From assembly GCA_030529405.1 (NCBI GenBank), contig JAUMWZ010000050.1:2033-9544 (forward strand): a DNA stretch of 7,512 bases, in the 5' to 3' direction. Origin of the DNA: Bacteroides sp. (GTDB taxonomy: Bacteria; Bacteroidota; Bacteroidia; Bacteroidales; Bacteroidaceae). The notes below the pieces were generated by a model, which worked only from the letters and a program-made list of their open reading frames with translations, ran no database searches and was not told where the DNA came from. Of this stretch, positions 1 to 7,267 are shown one piece after another. Position 1 is the first letter of the stretch; each line of letters begins with the position of its first letter. The position numbers and the translations under genes are program-made.

Positions 1-2477
1 CCTGGTAGTTGATCTACTTGATGTTTCTGTATAACTGTGTTCGTACCAAAAGGAGCTGAGCCCGCATCTATACCTGGATATTTTGGATTGTAAGCAGCAG
101 TAAGTTTTGTAATCTTACTATCGTTCCAAGTGATGTTATATCCTAACTGCCAACTGAAATCTTTCTTATCAACTACAATCGCATCAATGTTGAACTCAAA
201 TCCCTTATTTTCCATCTCACCTACATTGGCTATGATTTGATTTGTAAAGTTAGTTCCAGCAGGAGCATTTACAGTGTTTAGCAAGTCTTTTGTATGTTTG
301 ATGTAGTATTCAAAAGTACCTTTAATTCTATTACCTAAAAATCCGTAGTCAAGCGCAAGATTATAAGTTGTTGTTTCTTCCCATTTTAGGTCTGGGCTGT
401 ATCCATTTGGTTTTAGAAGGAATGTTCCTAGATACATACCATTAGGATTAGTTCCTAGTGAATAAGTTGTCAAGTACTGATAATCTCCTATTTCTTGCTG
501 TCCAGTCACACCATATCCAAGACGAAGTTTAAGATTAGACAACACGTTAGTTTTATTCTTCATCCATGGTTCACTTGATATTGTCCAAGCCAATGCAGCT
601 GAAGGGAAAAGTCCCCAGCGGTTATTTCCACTACTAAATCTTGATGAGCCATCTCTACGTAAAGTAGCAGTAAGAAGGTATCTATCCATTAAGCTGTAGT
701 TCATTCTTCCGAAGAAAGAAACAAGGAAATTTTCGTATGGAGCCACAGTGCTACCTTTCTTCAAGTAAGCATTTCTTTCTTCATCGAAAATGTATCCTTC
801 TTTTTCTTTACCCCAATATGCAGGTTTGTTTTCGTCTGTTACTGTATTAGAGAATGTTTGTCCAAAATTTGAGTTATAAAAATGTTGCCATGAGTAACCA
901 GCCATAACATCAAAGCGACTTTGTATAGAAGAAACTTCTTTCACATAGTTCACATAGAAGTCTAACAAGTGGTTACGTCTTAGATTATTCCAAGTACTAC
1001 CTTGCCCGATATTAGTGAAGTCTGAGTCCTTAGCACTTTGGAATGAGCCTGGAGCCACAAAACTGCTTCCTTCTGATTCTGCTACATCATATCCTAAATT
1101 TAAATTTACTCTTAAATCTTCAAATCCATGAATTTTGTAGTCAAGTTGTATATTTCCCAAGCTACGTTTAGTTGTTCCGTGATTATCTACATCATTAAGC
1201 AAGCTCAAAGGGTTTACACCTGAAAGCGTATTTGGGTTTGCTCCACTTGTCCAGTTCCAATAACCGTTGAACTTACCGTCTGTGTTTTTAACTGGTTTTG
1301 TTGGGTCAAAGAAAGCTGCCGCACCCACTGCTCCGCCGTCTGCAAAGCGTGATTTGTTGATTGTTCCTTTTACGTTCACATCTACACTCAAGTGGTTGTC
1401 GAAGAACTTAGGGCTTAAACTGATTGCTCCCGTATATCTTTTGTATGTAGATGTAAGCAATGTTCCGCGTTCGTTGTTATATCCCAAAGATGCACGGAAA
1501 GGTAGGAATCCTTTCTTACCTGCTACACTTATGTTTTGATCTGTACTTAGTCCAGTTTGGAATATCTCTTTCTGCCAGTCAGTAGTTTGCTCTGGAAAAA
1601 GATTAAGGTATTGTCTTACGTTATCTCCTTGATTAGTTCCTGCCGGATATTGTTCTAACATTATATTTCTGTATTCTTCTGCTCCAAGCACCTTAACTCT
1701 GTTGTATGGGTCTTTAGCTGTGAATGTTCCAGAATATGAGATTTTGATTTTGTCTTGCGTACCCTTCTTTGTTGTGATGATAATTACACCGTTTGATGCT
1801 CTCGAACCGTATATTGCTGTTGCAGATGCATCTTTTAGCACAGTAAATGTTTCAATGTCATTAGGATTTATAGTAGCCAATGCATTTGGTGTTCCAGGTG
1901 CAGAGTCATTTGAAACAGGTACACCGTCGATAACAATCAAAGGGTCATTGCTTGCGTTTAGTGAAGCTCCTCCACGAATACGAATAGCACCTCCCGAACC
2001 AGGAGCACCATCTCCAGGAGCCACAAATAATCCTGGCACTTTACCTTGAATAAGTTCTTGTGGGCTTGTCACTGCTCCTTTGTTTTTCTCTTCTGCTTTA
2101 ATGGCAATAACCGAACCACTGAGGTCTGTTTTTCTAACAGAGCCATACCCGATAACTACAACGTCTTCAAGCATCTGTTGATCTTCCTCAAGAACCACAA
2201 CAAGTTCTTTCTTGGCAGGCAGCTCTTTAGTAATATAACCAATGAAAGACACGACAATCGTTGATTTAGCATCAGCCTTTATGCTAAAGTTTCCGTCTAA
2301 ATCCGTTATCTGTCCTCCAGCAACTCCTTTAACACTAACATTTGCGCCAATAATAGGCTCTCCTGTCTTGTCTTTTACATGTCCTTTGACAGTTATTTGC
2401 TGTGCAAACGCTGTTGCAGACATCATTATTCCTGCTACTAAGGTTACAAGGAATAAAAAGTTAATCTTCTTTTTCAT
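1..2477 (-). CDS. susC: SusC-like TonB-dependent outer-membrane transporter, 3' end missing
   Basis: The gene reads open from ATG at 2477 to the left edge: 825 codons with no stop, so the C-terminus lies outside the window. SusC proteins are about 1000 residues, so perhaps 170-200 are missing. Residues 1-25 form a signal peptide ending ATAFA, before QQITVKG. Residues 28-97 are a carboxypeptidase-regulatory-like domain (GEPIIGANVSVKG, DLDGNF, VVSFIGY). Residues 104-112 (EDVVVIGYG) are the usual TonB-box region. The plug spans about 113-240, with IRIRGG, PLIVIDGVPV, LKDASATAIYGSRASNG and VIIITTKKG. The rest is the Tyr/Asn-rich beta-barrel. By family knowledge SusC imports oligosaccharides across the outer membrane with a SusD lipoprotein lid, powered by TonB-ExbBD. 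Starch specificity is inferred from the susA and susB genes upstream; the transporter sequence alone would not prove it. This start is chosen because it gives the signal peptide. It has no Shine-Dalgarno sequence. Confidence 0.95.
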   Translation of the reverse strand, partial: MKKKINFLFLVTLVAGIMMSATAFAQQITVKGHVKDKTGEPIIGANVSVKGVAGGQITDLDGNFSIKADAKSTIVVSFIGYITKELPAKKELVVVLEEDQQMLEDVVVIGYGSVRKTDLSGSVIAIKAEEKNKGAVTSPQELIQGKVPGLFVAPGDGAPGSGGAIRIRGGASLNASNDPLIVIDGVPVSNDSAPGTPNALATINPNDIETFTVLKDASATAIYGSRASNGVIIITTKKGTQDKIKISYSGTFTAKDPYNRVKVLGAEEYRNIMLEQYPAGTNQGDNVRQYLNLFPEQTTDWQKEIFQTGLSTDQNISVAGKKGFLPFRASLGYNNERGTLLTSTYKRYTGAISLSPKFFDNHLSVDVNVKGTINKSRFADGGAVGAAAFFDPTKPVKNTDGKFNGYWNWTSGANPNTLSGVNPLSLLNDVDNHGTTKRSLGNIQLDYKIHGFEDLRVNLNLGYDVAESEGSSFVAPGSFQSAKDSDFTNIGQGSTWNNLRRNHLLDFYVNYVKEVSSIQSRFDVMAGYSWQHFYNSNFGQTFSNTVTDENKPAYWGKEKEGYIFDEERNAYLKKGSTVAPYENFLVSFFGRMNYSLMDRYLLTATLRRDGSSRFSSGNNRWGLFPSAALAWTISSEPWMKNKTNVLSNLKLRLGYGVTGQQEIGDYQYLTTYSLGTNPNGMYLGTFLLKPNGYSPDLKWEETTTYNLALDYGFLGNRIKGTFEYYIKHTKDLLNTVNAPAGTNFTNQIIANVGEMENKGFEFNIDAIVVDKKDFSWQLGYNITWNDSKITKLTAAYNPKYPGIDAGSAPFGTNTVIQKHQVDQLP

Positions 2478-2526
2478 TGTCTCGTATTAGATTTGTTTAA
2501 TAATATTCTCTAAGCATCGTTGGTTT

Positions 2527-2682
2527 CGAAACTTGAAGTCCTTTTTTGTATATATATGTTTCTGTTTTCCAAGTCATATACAATTTAGAAATAAACAATA
2601 TACAAATTAAAAGTCAACCATATTTACTTGGAAAGTCAGTTATATAGCACTCACATTATTACCAAAAAAGGACTAAGTTTCG
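2527..2682. repeat. Large imperfect palindrome with terminal inverted repeats, upstream of susC
   Basis: The left outer arm (2527-2548) reads CGAAACTT, then GA, then AGTCCTTTTTTG. The right outer arm (2663-2682) reads CAAAAAAGGACT then AAGTTTCG. All 20 bp pair except for the two-base GA bulge. Inside, TTTCCAAGT (2566-2574) pairs perfectly with ACTTGGAAA (2626-2634). The outer and inner arms are collinear, and the sequence between them is also loosely similar (TATATATATGT against TAATAATGTG). The whole 156 bp therefore looks like a diverged inverted duplication around a loop of about 50 nt. The right edge of the palindrome is about 140 bp beyond the susB stop, and the left edge is about 50 bp before the susC start. 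It could be a MITE-like non-autonomous element, a long hairpin in the susC leader, or an invertible segment. No clear target-site duplication is visible; at most TTT lies on both sides. Confidence 0.75.
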
Positions 2683-2709
2683 TTTTTCTACTTTATTGTC
2701 ATATAATAC

Positions 2710-2724
2710 ACTTCTCTGAGAAGT
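2710..2724. repeat. Short perfect inverted repeat (7-bp arms)
   Basis: ACTTCTC, a single T, then GAGAAGT form a 15-bp near-palindrome. The centre is too tight for all seven pairs to form in a hairpin, and no T-run follows on the minus strand. A protein-binding site is more plausible than a terminator, but there is no further support for either. Confidence 0.4.
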
Positions 2725-2764
2725 TTATCTATTATATCTGCCTCTAGATTTGTTTTATGCCAAC

Positions 2765-2795
2765 AGACCACACATCATCACAGATGAAGTGGTCT
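2765..2795 (-). promoter_or_regulatory. Two-part stem-loop just downstream of susB
   Basis: AGACCAC (2765-2771) pairs with GTGGTCT (2789-2795). Inside, TCATC (2775-2779) pairs with GATGA (2783-2787) around an ACA loop, with a 3-by-1 internal bulge between the two stems. This gives 12 base pairs in 31 nt. It starts 25 nt after the susB stop codon. No T-run follows on the minus strand, so it does not look like an intrinsic terminator. A 3'-end stabiliser or RNA processing structure between susB and susC is possible; this role is inferred. Confidence 0.5.
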
Positions 2796-2820
2796 ATCAG
2801 CATCAAACACTGCGCACAAA

Positions 2821-5001
2821 TTATTTCTTCTCTATAATGCTTATAGCATATCCTCCACCAATAGCCGACTTTAGTTTTAGCTTAGTCTTGCTTGTTACCG
2901 TCATCTTCTTTATCTGATATGCCTGTGGATTTGTTTCCCAATGTGCATCTTTAGCGTCAGTATATATTGTAGCCTCATATTTCTTGCCCTTATCTAAGAA
3001 ATCAAGCTTTAGGTCAGACACGTGTCCGTCATAACCAGCCGTATTTCCCACGAACCAGTTGTTTGTTCCTTTTGCTTTACGTGCAATAGTTAGATATTCG
3101 CCAGGTTCAGCTTCTAGGTAAATACTTTTTTCCCAATCTAAAGCAACATCTTTGATAAACTGGAATGCGTCCATAAATCTTTCGTAGTTCTCAGGAATAT
3201 CGGCAGCCATTTGTAGAGGACTATACATTGTAACATACAGAGCCAACTGACGAGCGATGGTAGAACGCACTCTTGATTTGTTATCAGGGTTCATCTTGCT
3301 ACAATCTGTTTCAAACACTCCCGGTGTATAGTCCATAGGGCCACCAATAAGTCTTGTAAACGGAAGTATAGTTGTATGGTTCACATTGTTACCACCAAAA
3401 GCCTCGTATTCAGTACCTCTTGCCGACTCATTACCTATCAAGTTAGGATAAGTACGACATATACCAGTAGGACGAACAGCCTCATGTGCATTGACCATTA
3501 TCTTATAATCTGCCGCCTTCTTAATAGCATATAGGTAGTGATTATTCATCCATTGCCCGTAATGGTGTTCGCCTCTAGGAATGATATTACCTACATAACC
3601 ACTCTTTACAGAATTATATCCATTATCAACCATAAACTTGTATGCCTTGTCCATATGGCGTTCGTAGTTGCGAACAGAAGAAGATGTTTCGTGGTGCATC
3701 ATCATCTTCACGCCTTTACTTTCTGCATAACGGCGAATTTCTTGTACGTCGAAGTCTGGATAAGGGGTCACGAAGTCAAAAACATAATCTTTACTATTGC
3801 CAAACCAATCTTCCCAACCTTCATTCCAACCTTCAACAAGCAGGGCGTCGAAGCCGTGTTTAGCAGCAAAGTCAATATATCTTTTAACGTTAGCAGTGTT
3901 AGCTGAGTGCTTGTTGCTACGTTTCACCTTCTTATAGTCTGTTTCTCCAAGTTTCACACTCTTCAGTTCGTCTGTATAAGCCCAAGAGCCCTTACCTGTA
4001 ATCATATCCCACCATATACCTATATACTTAACGGGTTTAATCCAAGATGTATCTTCTATCTTGCAAGGTTCGTTTAAGTTCAAAGTCATGCGAGAAGCAA
4101 GAATTTCGCGAGCATCATCACTTACGATTACAGTTCTCCATGGTGAAGTGCAAGGAGTCTGCATATGTCCCTTGTTACCTTGTGCGTCTGGAGTAAGATG
4201 TGAATGGAAAACTAAGTTCTTATCGTCTAAGTCTAAGTTCATAAGTGAATAGTCTATCAACGCAGCCTCATGTATATTTATATATAAGCCGTCATCACTC
4301 TTCATCATAAGCGATGTTTGTACTCCCGTAGGTGAAAATGTTTTTTGCGAACAGTTAGGAGTAACTGCCTTATCCATCTTCTCTCTAATCTCCGAAAGTT
4401 TAGATGTTGTGTAGTCATACTCTTGAGTGTCATAATCTCCAGGTATCCAGAATGCCTTATGATCTCCGTTCATTGCAAACTGAGTATGTTCTTCTTTTAT
4501 GATGAAATAGTTAAGATTTTTTTGTTGAGGAAATTCATAGCGGAAAGCCAATCCATCATTAAACAAGCGGAAAGTAACTATCAAATCTCTCTCGTTCACA
4601 GCTTGATGAAGAGTTACTTTAAGCTCATTATAGTTATTTCTTATAGTGCTTTCTTCTCCCCACACAGGTTTCCATGTTTCGTCAAAAGTCGTTTTTGTTG
4701 CCGACTTAATAGTGAAACCATTGAAGAAGTTAGCTTGCGAGTCCACTTTGCTAAGGTCTCTTCTGTCCACCCAATCAAAGTCTGTTCTAGCTGTATCTTC
4801 TTTCTTTAGTTCAAGTCCTAAGCTACTTGGTTTAATAACTGTCTTGCCTTTGTACACAAGACTATATAAAGCTCTGCCGTAATTATCTATATCAAACGAC
4901 ATATTGAGCTGACCATTTGGCGAACTAAGCTTGTGCTGGGCAAACAAGCCTGTTGTCAATGACGCCAATAATAATAGAATACCGATTTTATTGCCTCTCA
5001 T
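2821..5001 (-). CDS. susB: SusB-like GH97 alpha-glucosidase
   Basis: The 726-residue protein matches the glycoside hydrolase 97 family and is close in length to B. thetaiotaomicron SusB (about 738). Residues 1-21 form a signal peptide ending GLFA before QHKL. There is no lipobox cysteine, so a soluble periplasmic enzyme is expected. An N-terminal beta-sandwich (about 24-300) is followed by the (beta/alpha)8 catalytic domain (about 310-600) and a C-terminal beta-domain (about 630-725). Motifs that define the inverting SusB branch are present: HHETS with Glu438, NAHEAVRPTG with Glu507, and GNESARGTEYE with Glu525 and Glu531. These correspond to SusB Glu439 and Glu508 (base), Glu526 (calcium ligand) and Glu532 (acid). 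Glu194 fits the fourth calcium/active-site glutamate. The enzyme should release glucose from the non-reducing end of malto-oligosaccharides. It lies 168 bp downstream of susA. The start is supported by the signal peptide and there is no Shine-Dalgarno sequence. Confidence 0.96.
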   Translation of the reverse strand: MRGNKIGILLLLASLTTGLFAQHKLSSPNGQLNMSFDIDNYGRALYSLVYKGKTVIKPSSLGLELKKEDTARTDFDWVDRRDLSKVDSQANFFNGFTIKSATKTTFDETWKPVWGEESTIRNNYNELKVTLHQAVNERDLIVTFRLFNDGLAFRYEFPQQKNLNYFIIKEEHTQFAMNGDHKAFWIPGDYDTQEYDYTTSKLSEIREKMDKAVTPNCSQKTFSPTGVQTSLMMKSDDGLYINIHEAALIDYSLMNLDLDDKNLVFHSHLTPDAQGNKGHMQTPCTSPWRTVIVSDDAREILASRMTLNLNEPCKIEDTSWIKPVKYIGIWWDMITGKGSWAYTDELKSVKLGETDYKKVKRSNKHSANTANVKRYIDFAAKHGFDALLVEGWNEGWEDWFGNSKDYVFDFVTPYPDFDVQEIRRYAESKGVKMMMHHETSSSVRNYERHMDKAYKFMVDNGYNSVKSGYVGNIIPRGEHHYGQWMNNHYLYAIKKAADYKIMVNAHEAVRPTGICRTYPNLIGNESARGTEYEAFGGNNVNHTTILPFTRLIGGPMDYTPGVFETDCSKMNPDNKSRVRSTIARQLALYVTMYSPLQMAADIPENYERFMDAFQFIKDVALDWEKSIYLEAEPGEYLTIARKAKGTNNWFVGNTAGYDGHVSDLKLDFLDKGKKYEATIYTDAKDAHWETNPQAYQIKKMTVTSKTKLKLKSAIGGGYAISIIEKK

Positions 5002-5169
5002 AACATTATGATTTTATTGATTATTGTTAGTGTAATTCACCTTGCACACAAATATATTTAATATAGGTATTTTCTCAGATATGTGGTAGTAATAATATAA
5101 GATTATATAAAACCTAAAAACCAATATATCAACCCATTAACACAAAAGATATAGACTAATAATATAATC
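5002..5169. other. susA-susB intergenic region, 168 bp
   Basis: This AT-rich gap has no open frame of note. It contains a candidate -7 promoter element for susB at 5049-5056. It also holds the left arm of a 12-bp inverted repeat whose other arm covers the susA stop codon. No stem followed by T-residues was found after susA, so readthrough from susA into susB is possible. Confidence 0.7.
5049..5056 (-). promoter_or_regulatory. Candidate Bacteroidota -7 promoter box for susB
   Basis: On the minus strand this reads TATATTTG, a perfect match to the Bacteroidota -7 consensus TAnnTTTG. Transcription would start near 5042, giving a leader of about 40 nt before the susB ATG. No TTTG is present at the expected -33 distance, so the match rests on one element, which is easily produced by chance in AT-rich DNA. 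In B. thetaiotaomicron susB is described as heading its own unit separate from susA, which would fit a promoter here. Confidence 0.4.
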
Positions 5170-5173
5170 TTAT
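5097..5173. repeat. 12-bp perfect inverted repeat spanning the susA 3' end
   Basis: ATAAGATTATAT (5097-5108) is the exact reverse complement of ATATAATCTTAT (5162-5173). The right arm covers the last codon base and stop codon of susA (stop at 5170-5172). The arms are 53 bp apart and almost pure A/T. The structure may bring the susA stop into a weak stem, or may be a chance match in AT-rich sequence. Confidence 0.4.
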
Positions 5174-7023
5174 TTGAATTCAAGAATAAGTACTCCTCTA
5201 CCCTCAAGATGTATTTTATCGCCTATTTTCAATTCTATATTATTTAGCACATCAACTGTATATTGTTTGCCAAACAACTCTATATAGTTTGCAACTTGAA
5301 TCTCCTTACTTTGGCTAGTACCATTTAACATAACCACCACAGACTTGCCATTGTATGCTCGTTCATACACATAAACTCCATTGTTTGGCACGTAATGTCT
5401 GAGTGTTCCCTTAGCAATAACTTCGTTTCCTTTGCGCCAGTTTAGCATTTTAGAAGTGAAGTTGTAGTACTCATTTTGCAGACTGTTTCTTTGCGATTTG
5501 TCAAACAGATTTTTCATATCTGTCTTCCACCCGCCTTCAAAGTCTGCACGCAATGCTCCGTCTCCTTGCGCTTTGTCGGCATACATTGCCATCTCTGCGC
5601 CATAATATAACTGTGGTATCCCCCTTGTTGTAAGAAGGAATGTAAGTGCTTGCTTATATCTTGCAATGTTGGCAACATCTTTCTCGTTCTTGTTGAAACG
5701 TGAAGTATCGTGATTGTCTAGAAACACCAACAAGTTCATAGGGTTTGCATAAACGGCATCTTGTGTTAAGTAATGGTATAGTCTATACAGACCTCCCCCC
5801 CAATCTCCCGTTTCTTCCTCGAAAGCCTTACCCATTTCTTCCATCAAAGGAAAGTCCATCACCGTTGGAAGATGCGAGTTTTTAGGTGCAGACACTTTAC
5901 TATTTTCTTGCCAATAAGATATTAGTACGTTAGAGCCTAACCATGTTTCGCCCACAATATTAAATCGTGGATACTCTTGTCTGACCTCTTTACACCACTG
6001 ACTCATCATGTCAAAGTCCGCATACGGATGTGTGTCTTGCCTTATACCGTCTATTCCTGCATATTCAATCCACCATATACTGTTTTGAATAAGGTATCGT
6101 GCAACGTGTCTGTTACGTTGGTTAAGGTCGGGCATAACCTGAGTGAACCAACCATCGGTAGACGATTTCTTTTCTCTTTCAACGCTATACGGGTCAATCT
6201 GTGTAGCTGTTCTAAAGTTTGTTTGATGATAGTTGTTGCCATAGTTAAACCAATCTGTGGCTGGCATATCTTTGAATAAGTAGTTTTCGCTACCACAATG
6301 GTTGAAAATCATATCCATAACAACTTTCAGCCCTTTACTCTTTGCCTTTGAAACAAAGTTTACGAAGTCGTCATTAGTACCTAATCTTCTGTCTATCTTA
6401 TAATAGTCAGTTATGGCATATCCATGATATGAACCTTCTTTCATATCATTTTCTTGAACAGGGTTAAGCCAAACAGCCGTAACACCTAAGTCTGCAATGT
6501 AGTCGATATTGTCGCTTATACCCTTAATATCTCCTCCGTGACGAGCAAATGAGTTAGTCCTGTCTACAAAATTCTCTTTCATTCCCTTTACCACATCATT
6601 GCTTTCGTCGCCATTTGCAAATCTGTCCGGCATTATAAGATATAGAACGTCAGACGAGTCAAAGCCCACTATCGAAGAAGTCTGTCTTGTGCGTTGTTTA
6701 ATTTCATACTTCACTTTGGTTGTTTTCTTTCCTTTCTTCAACACAATGTCAAACATCTGTGGCTTAGCTTGGCTCAAATCAAGATATAGCAACACATAAT
6801 TCGGATTTTCTAACTCTACGGTTTCTTTTATAGTAATATCTTCCGACGTTATGCTTACTTTAGAACCTCCGATGTTATCGCCATAAATCATTAGCTGTAA
6901 CTCTGTATTCTTCATTCCAGCCCACCAAAAATCGGGGGCAACTCTCTTTATATTCTTAGGTAAAGCCTCTGCCACCGATACGAAAATCAGCAACATTGCC
7001 AATATTGAAAGTGTTTTCTTCAT
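5170..7023 (-). CDS. susA: SusA-like GH13 neopullulanase/cyclomaltodextrinase
   Basis: The 617-residue protein has a signal peptide at 1-20 (ending VAEA) and no lipobox, consistent with a periplasmic enzyme. An N-terminal immunoglobulin-like cyclomaltodextrinase domain (about 21-115) precedes the GH13 (beta/alpha)8 barrel (about 125-530) and a C-terminal beta-domain (about 540-617). The GH13 signatures are complete. Region I is DMIFNH (237-242); region V is MPDLN (297-301). Region II is GIDGIRQDTH, with Arg328 and the nucleophile Asp330. Region III is GET, with acid/base Glu359. Region IV is FLDNHD, with His438 and the transition-state Asp439. MPDLN is characteristic of the neopullulanase-like subfamilies. 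By family knowledge it hydrolyses alpha-1,4 bonds in maltodextrins, pullulan and cyclodextrins, feeding SusB. It is the first gene of the cluster visible here. The start is fixed by the signal peptide, and the leader is A-rich without a Shine-Dalgarno sequence. Exact substrate preference cannot be read from sequence. Confidence 0.95.
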   Translation of the reverse strand: MKKTLSILAMLLIFVSVAEALPKNIKRVAPDFWWAGMKNTELQLMIYGDNIGGSKVSITSEDITIKETVELENPNYVLLYLDLSQAKPQMFDIVLKKGKKTTKVKYEIKQRTRQTSSIVGFDSSDVLYLIMPDRFANGDESNDVVKGMKENFVDRTNSFARHGGDIKGISDNIDYIADLGVTAVWLNPVQENDMKEGSYHGYAITDYYKIDRRLGTNDDFVNFVSKAKSKGLKVVMDMIFNHCGSENYLFKDMPATDWFNYGNNYHQTNFRTATQIDPYSVEREKKSSTDGWFTQVMPDLNQRNRHVARYLIQNSIWWIEYAGIDGIRQDTHPYADFDMMSQWCKEVRQEYPRFNIVGETWLGSNVLISYWQENSKVSAPKNSHLPTVMDFPLMEEMGKAFEEETGDWGGGLYRLYHYLTQDAVYANPMNLLVFLDNHDTSRFNKNEKDVANIARYKQALTFLLTTRGIPQLYYGAEMAMYADKAQGDGALRADFEGGWKTDMKNLFDKSQRNSLQNEYYNFTSKMLNWRKGNEVIAKGTLRHYVPNNGVYVYERAYNGKSVVVMLNGTSQSKEIQVANYIELFGKQYTVDVLNNIELKIGDKIHLEGRGVLILEFK

Positions 7024-7049
7024 GATATAGTTGTTTTTTGTCTTAATAG

Positions 7050-7057
7050 CAAATCTA
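7050..7057 (-). promoter_or_regulatory. Candidate Bacteroidota -7 promoter box for susA
   Basis: On the minus strand this reads TAGATTTG, a perfect TAnnTTTG match. It would place the transcription start near 7043 and give a leader of about 20 nt. The -33 position holds a T-run (complement of the A-run at 7073-7078) instead of a clear TTTG. A weak -33 box is common at activator-dependent promoters, which fits the repeated elements upstream, but that link is inferred. Confidence 0.45.
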
Positions 7058-7119
7058 TGTAATAAGGATATTAAAAAATAGACCTAGTAATTAAAATATA
7101 AGTGCTTTTATTTATAAAT

Positions 7120-7130
7120 AACTATATATC
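7120..7130. repeat. Isolated AACTATATATC element between array and promoter
   Basis: This 11-mer is identical to the core of the second unit of the 22-bp array (7291-7301). It lies about 80 bp upstream of the predicted susA transcription start, outside the array phase. It may be a promoter-proximal copy of the same binding element, or a coincidence of AT-rich sequence. Confidence 0.35.
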
Positions 7131-7267
7131 TGCATTTTAATAATATTACCCTATGTCTTAATACAAGTAAAATACAGAGTTAAGACAATACGTTTTCTGC
7201 TCAAAAAGGCTTATTTATATCCACAAAGCAATACAGTTGGCAGAAAAGAATGAAACAAATGAAAACT

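Larger units (their letters stand above)
2478..2820. other. susB-susC intergenic region, 343 bp
   Basis: This non-coding gap is twice as long as the susA-susB gap. Reading in the direction of transcription (falling coordinates) it holds a two-part hairpin just after susB, a short inverted repeat at 2710-2724, a large imperfect palindrome at 2527-2682, and an A-rich leader before the susC ATG. I found no perfect TAnnTTTG element on the minus strand; the nearest is TTAATTTG at 2603-2610, with no TTTG at the right spacing. No stem is followed by a T-run on the minus strand, so there is no intrinsic terminator. The 11-mer TAGATTTGTTT occurs twice in the same orientation, at 2488-2498 and 2745-2755, on either side of the palindrome. 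Confidence 0.8.
7039..7187. repeat. Three copies of the octamer TGTCTTAA upstream of susA
   Basis: TGTCTTAA occurs at 7039-7046 and 7154-7161 on the plus strand, and inverted as TTAAGACA at 7180-7187. The last two form an inverted repeat with an 18-bp gap, their centres 26 bp apart. The first copy lies at the predicted transcription start of susA. Three exact octamers in under 500 bp is more than expected by chance even at this base composition, so a regulator-binding role is plausible but unproven. Confidence 0.45.

Noticed and set aside
1..2477. Possible frameshift or stop explaining why susC is not bounded in the window
   Set aside because: Reading all 825 codons gave no stop and continuous SusC-like sequence; the gene simply runs past the window edge.
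1267..2490. Several plus-strand open frames of 72-115 codons within this stretch
   Set aside because: They lie antisense to the continuous susC frame, whose translation matches the SusC signal peptide, plug and barrel. None has a recognisable domain or signal.
2603..2610. TTAATTTG on the minus strand as the susC -7 box
   Set aside because: It mismatches the invariant second position of TAnnTTTG and has no -33 TTTG at proper spacing; too weak to list as a promoter.
2745..2752. TAGATTTG on the plus strand (also at 2488-2495) as promoters for antisense RNA
   Set aside because: Neither has a TTTG about 19-21 bp upstream on that strand, and nothing downstream suggests a plus-strand transcript.
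3538..4882. Plus-strand open frames antisense to susB
   Set aside because: All are inside the well-supported GH97 gene and show no domain of their own; they arise from antisense codon bias.
5977..6799. Small frames on both strands inside susA, including an 81-codon minus-strand frame at 6051-6296
   Set aside because: They overlap the GH13 catalytic domain in other frames and encode nothing recognisable.
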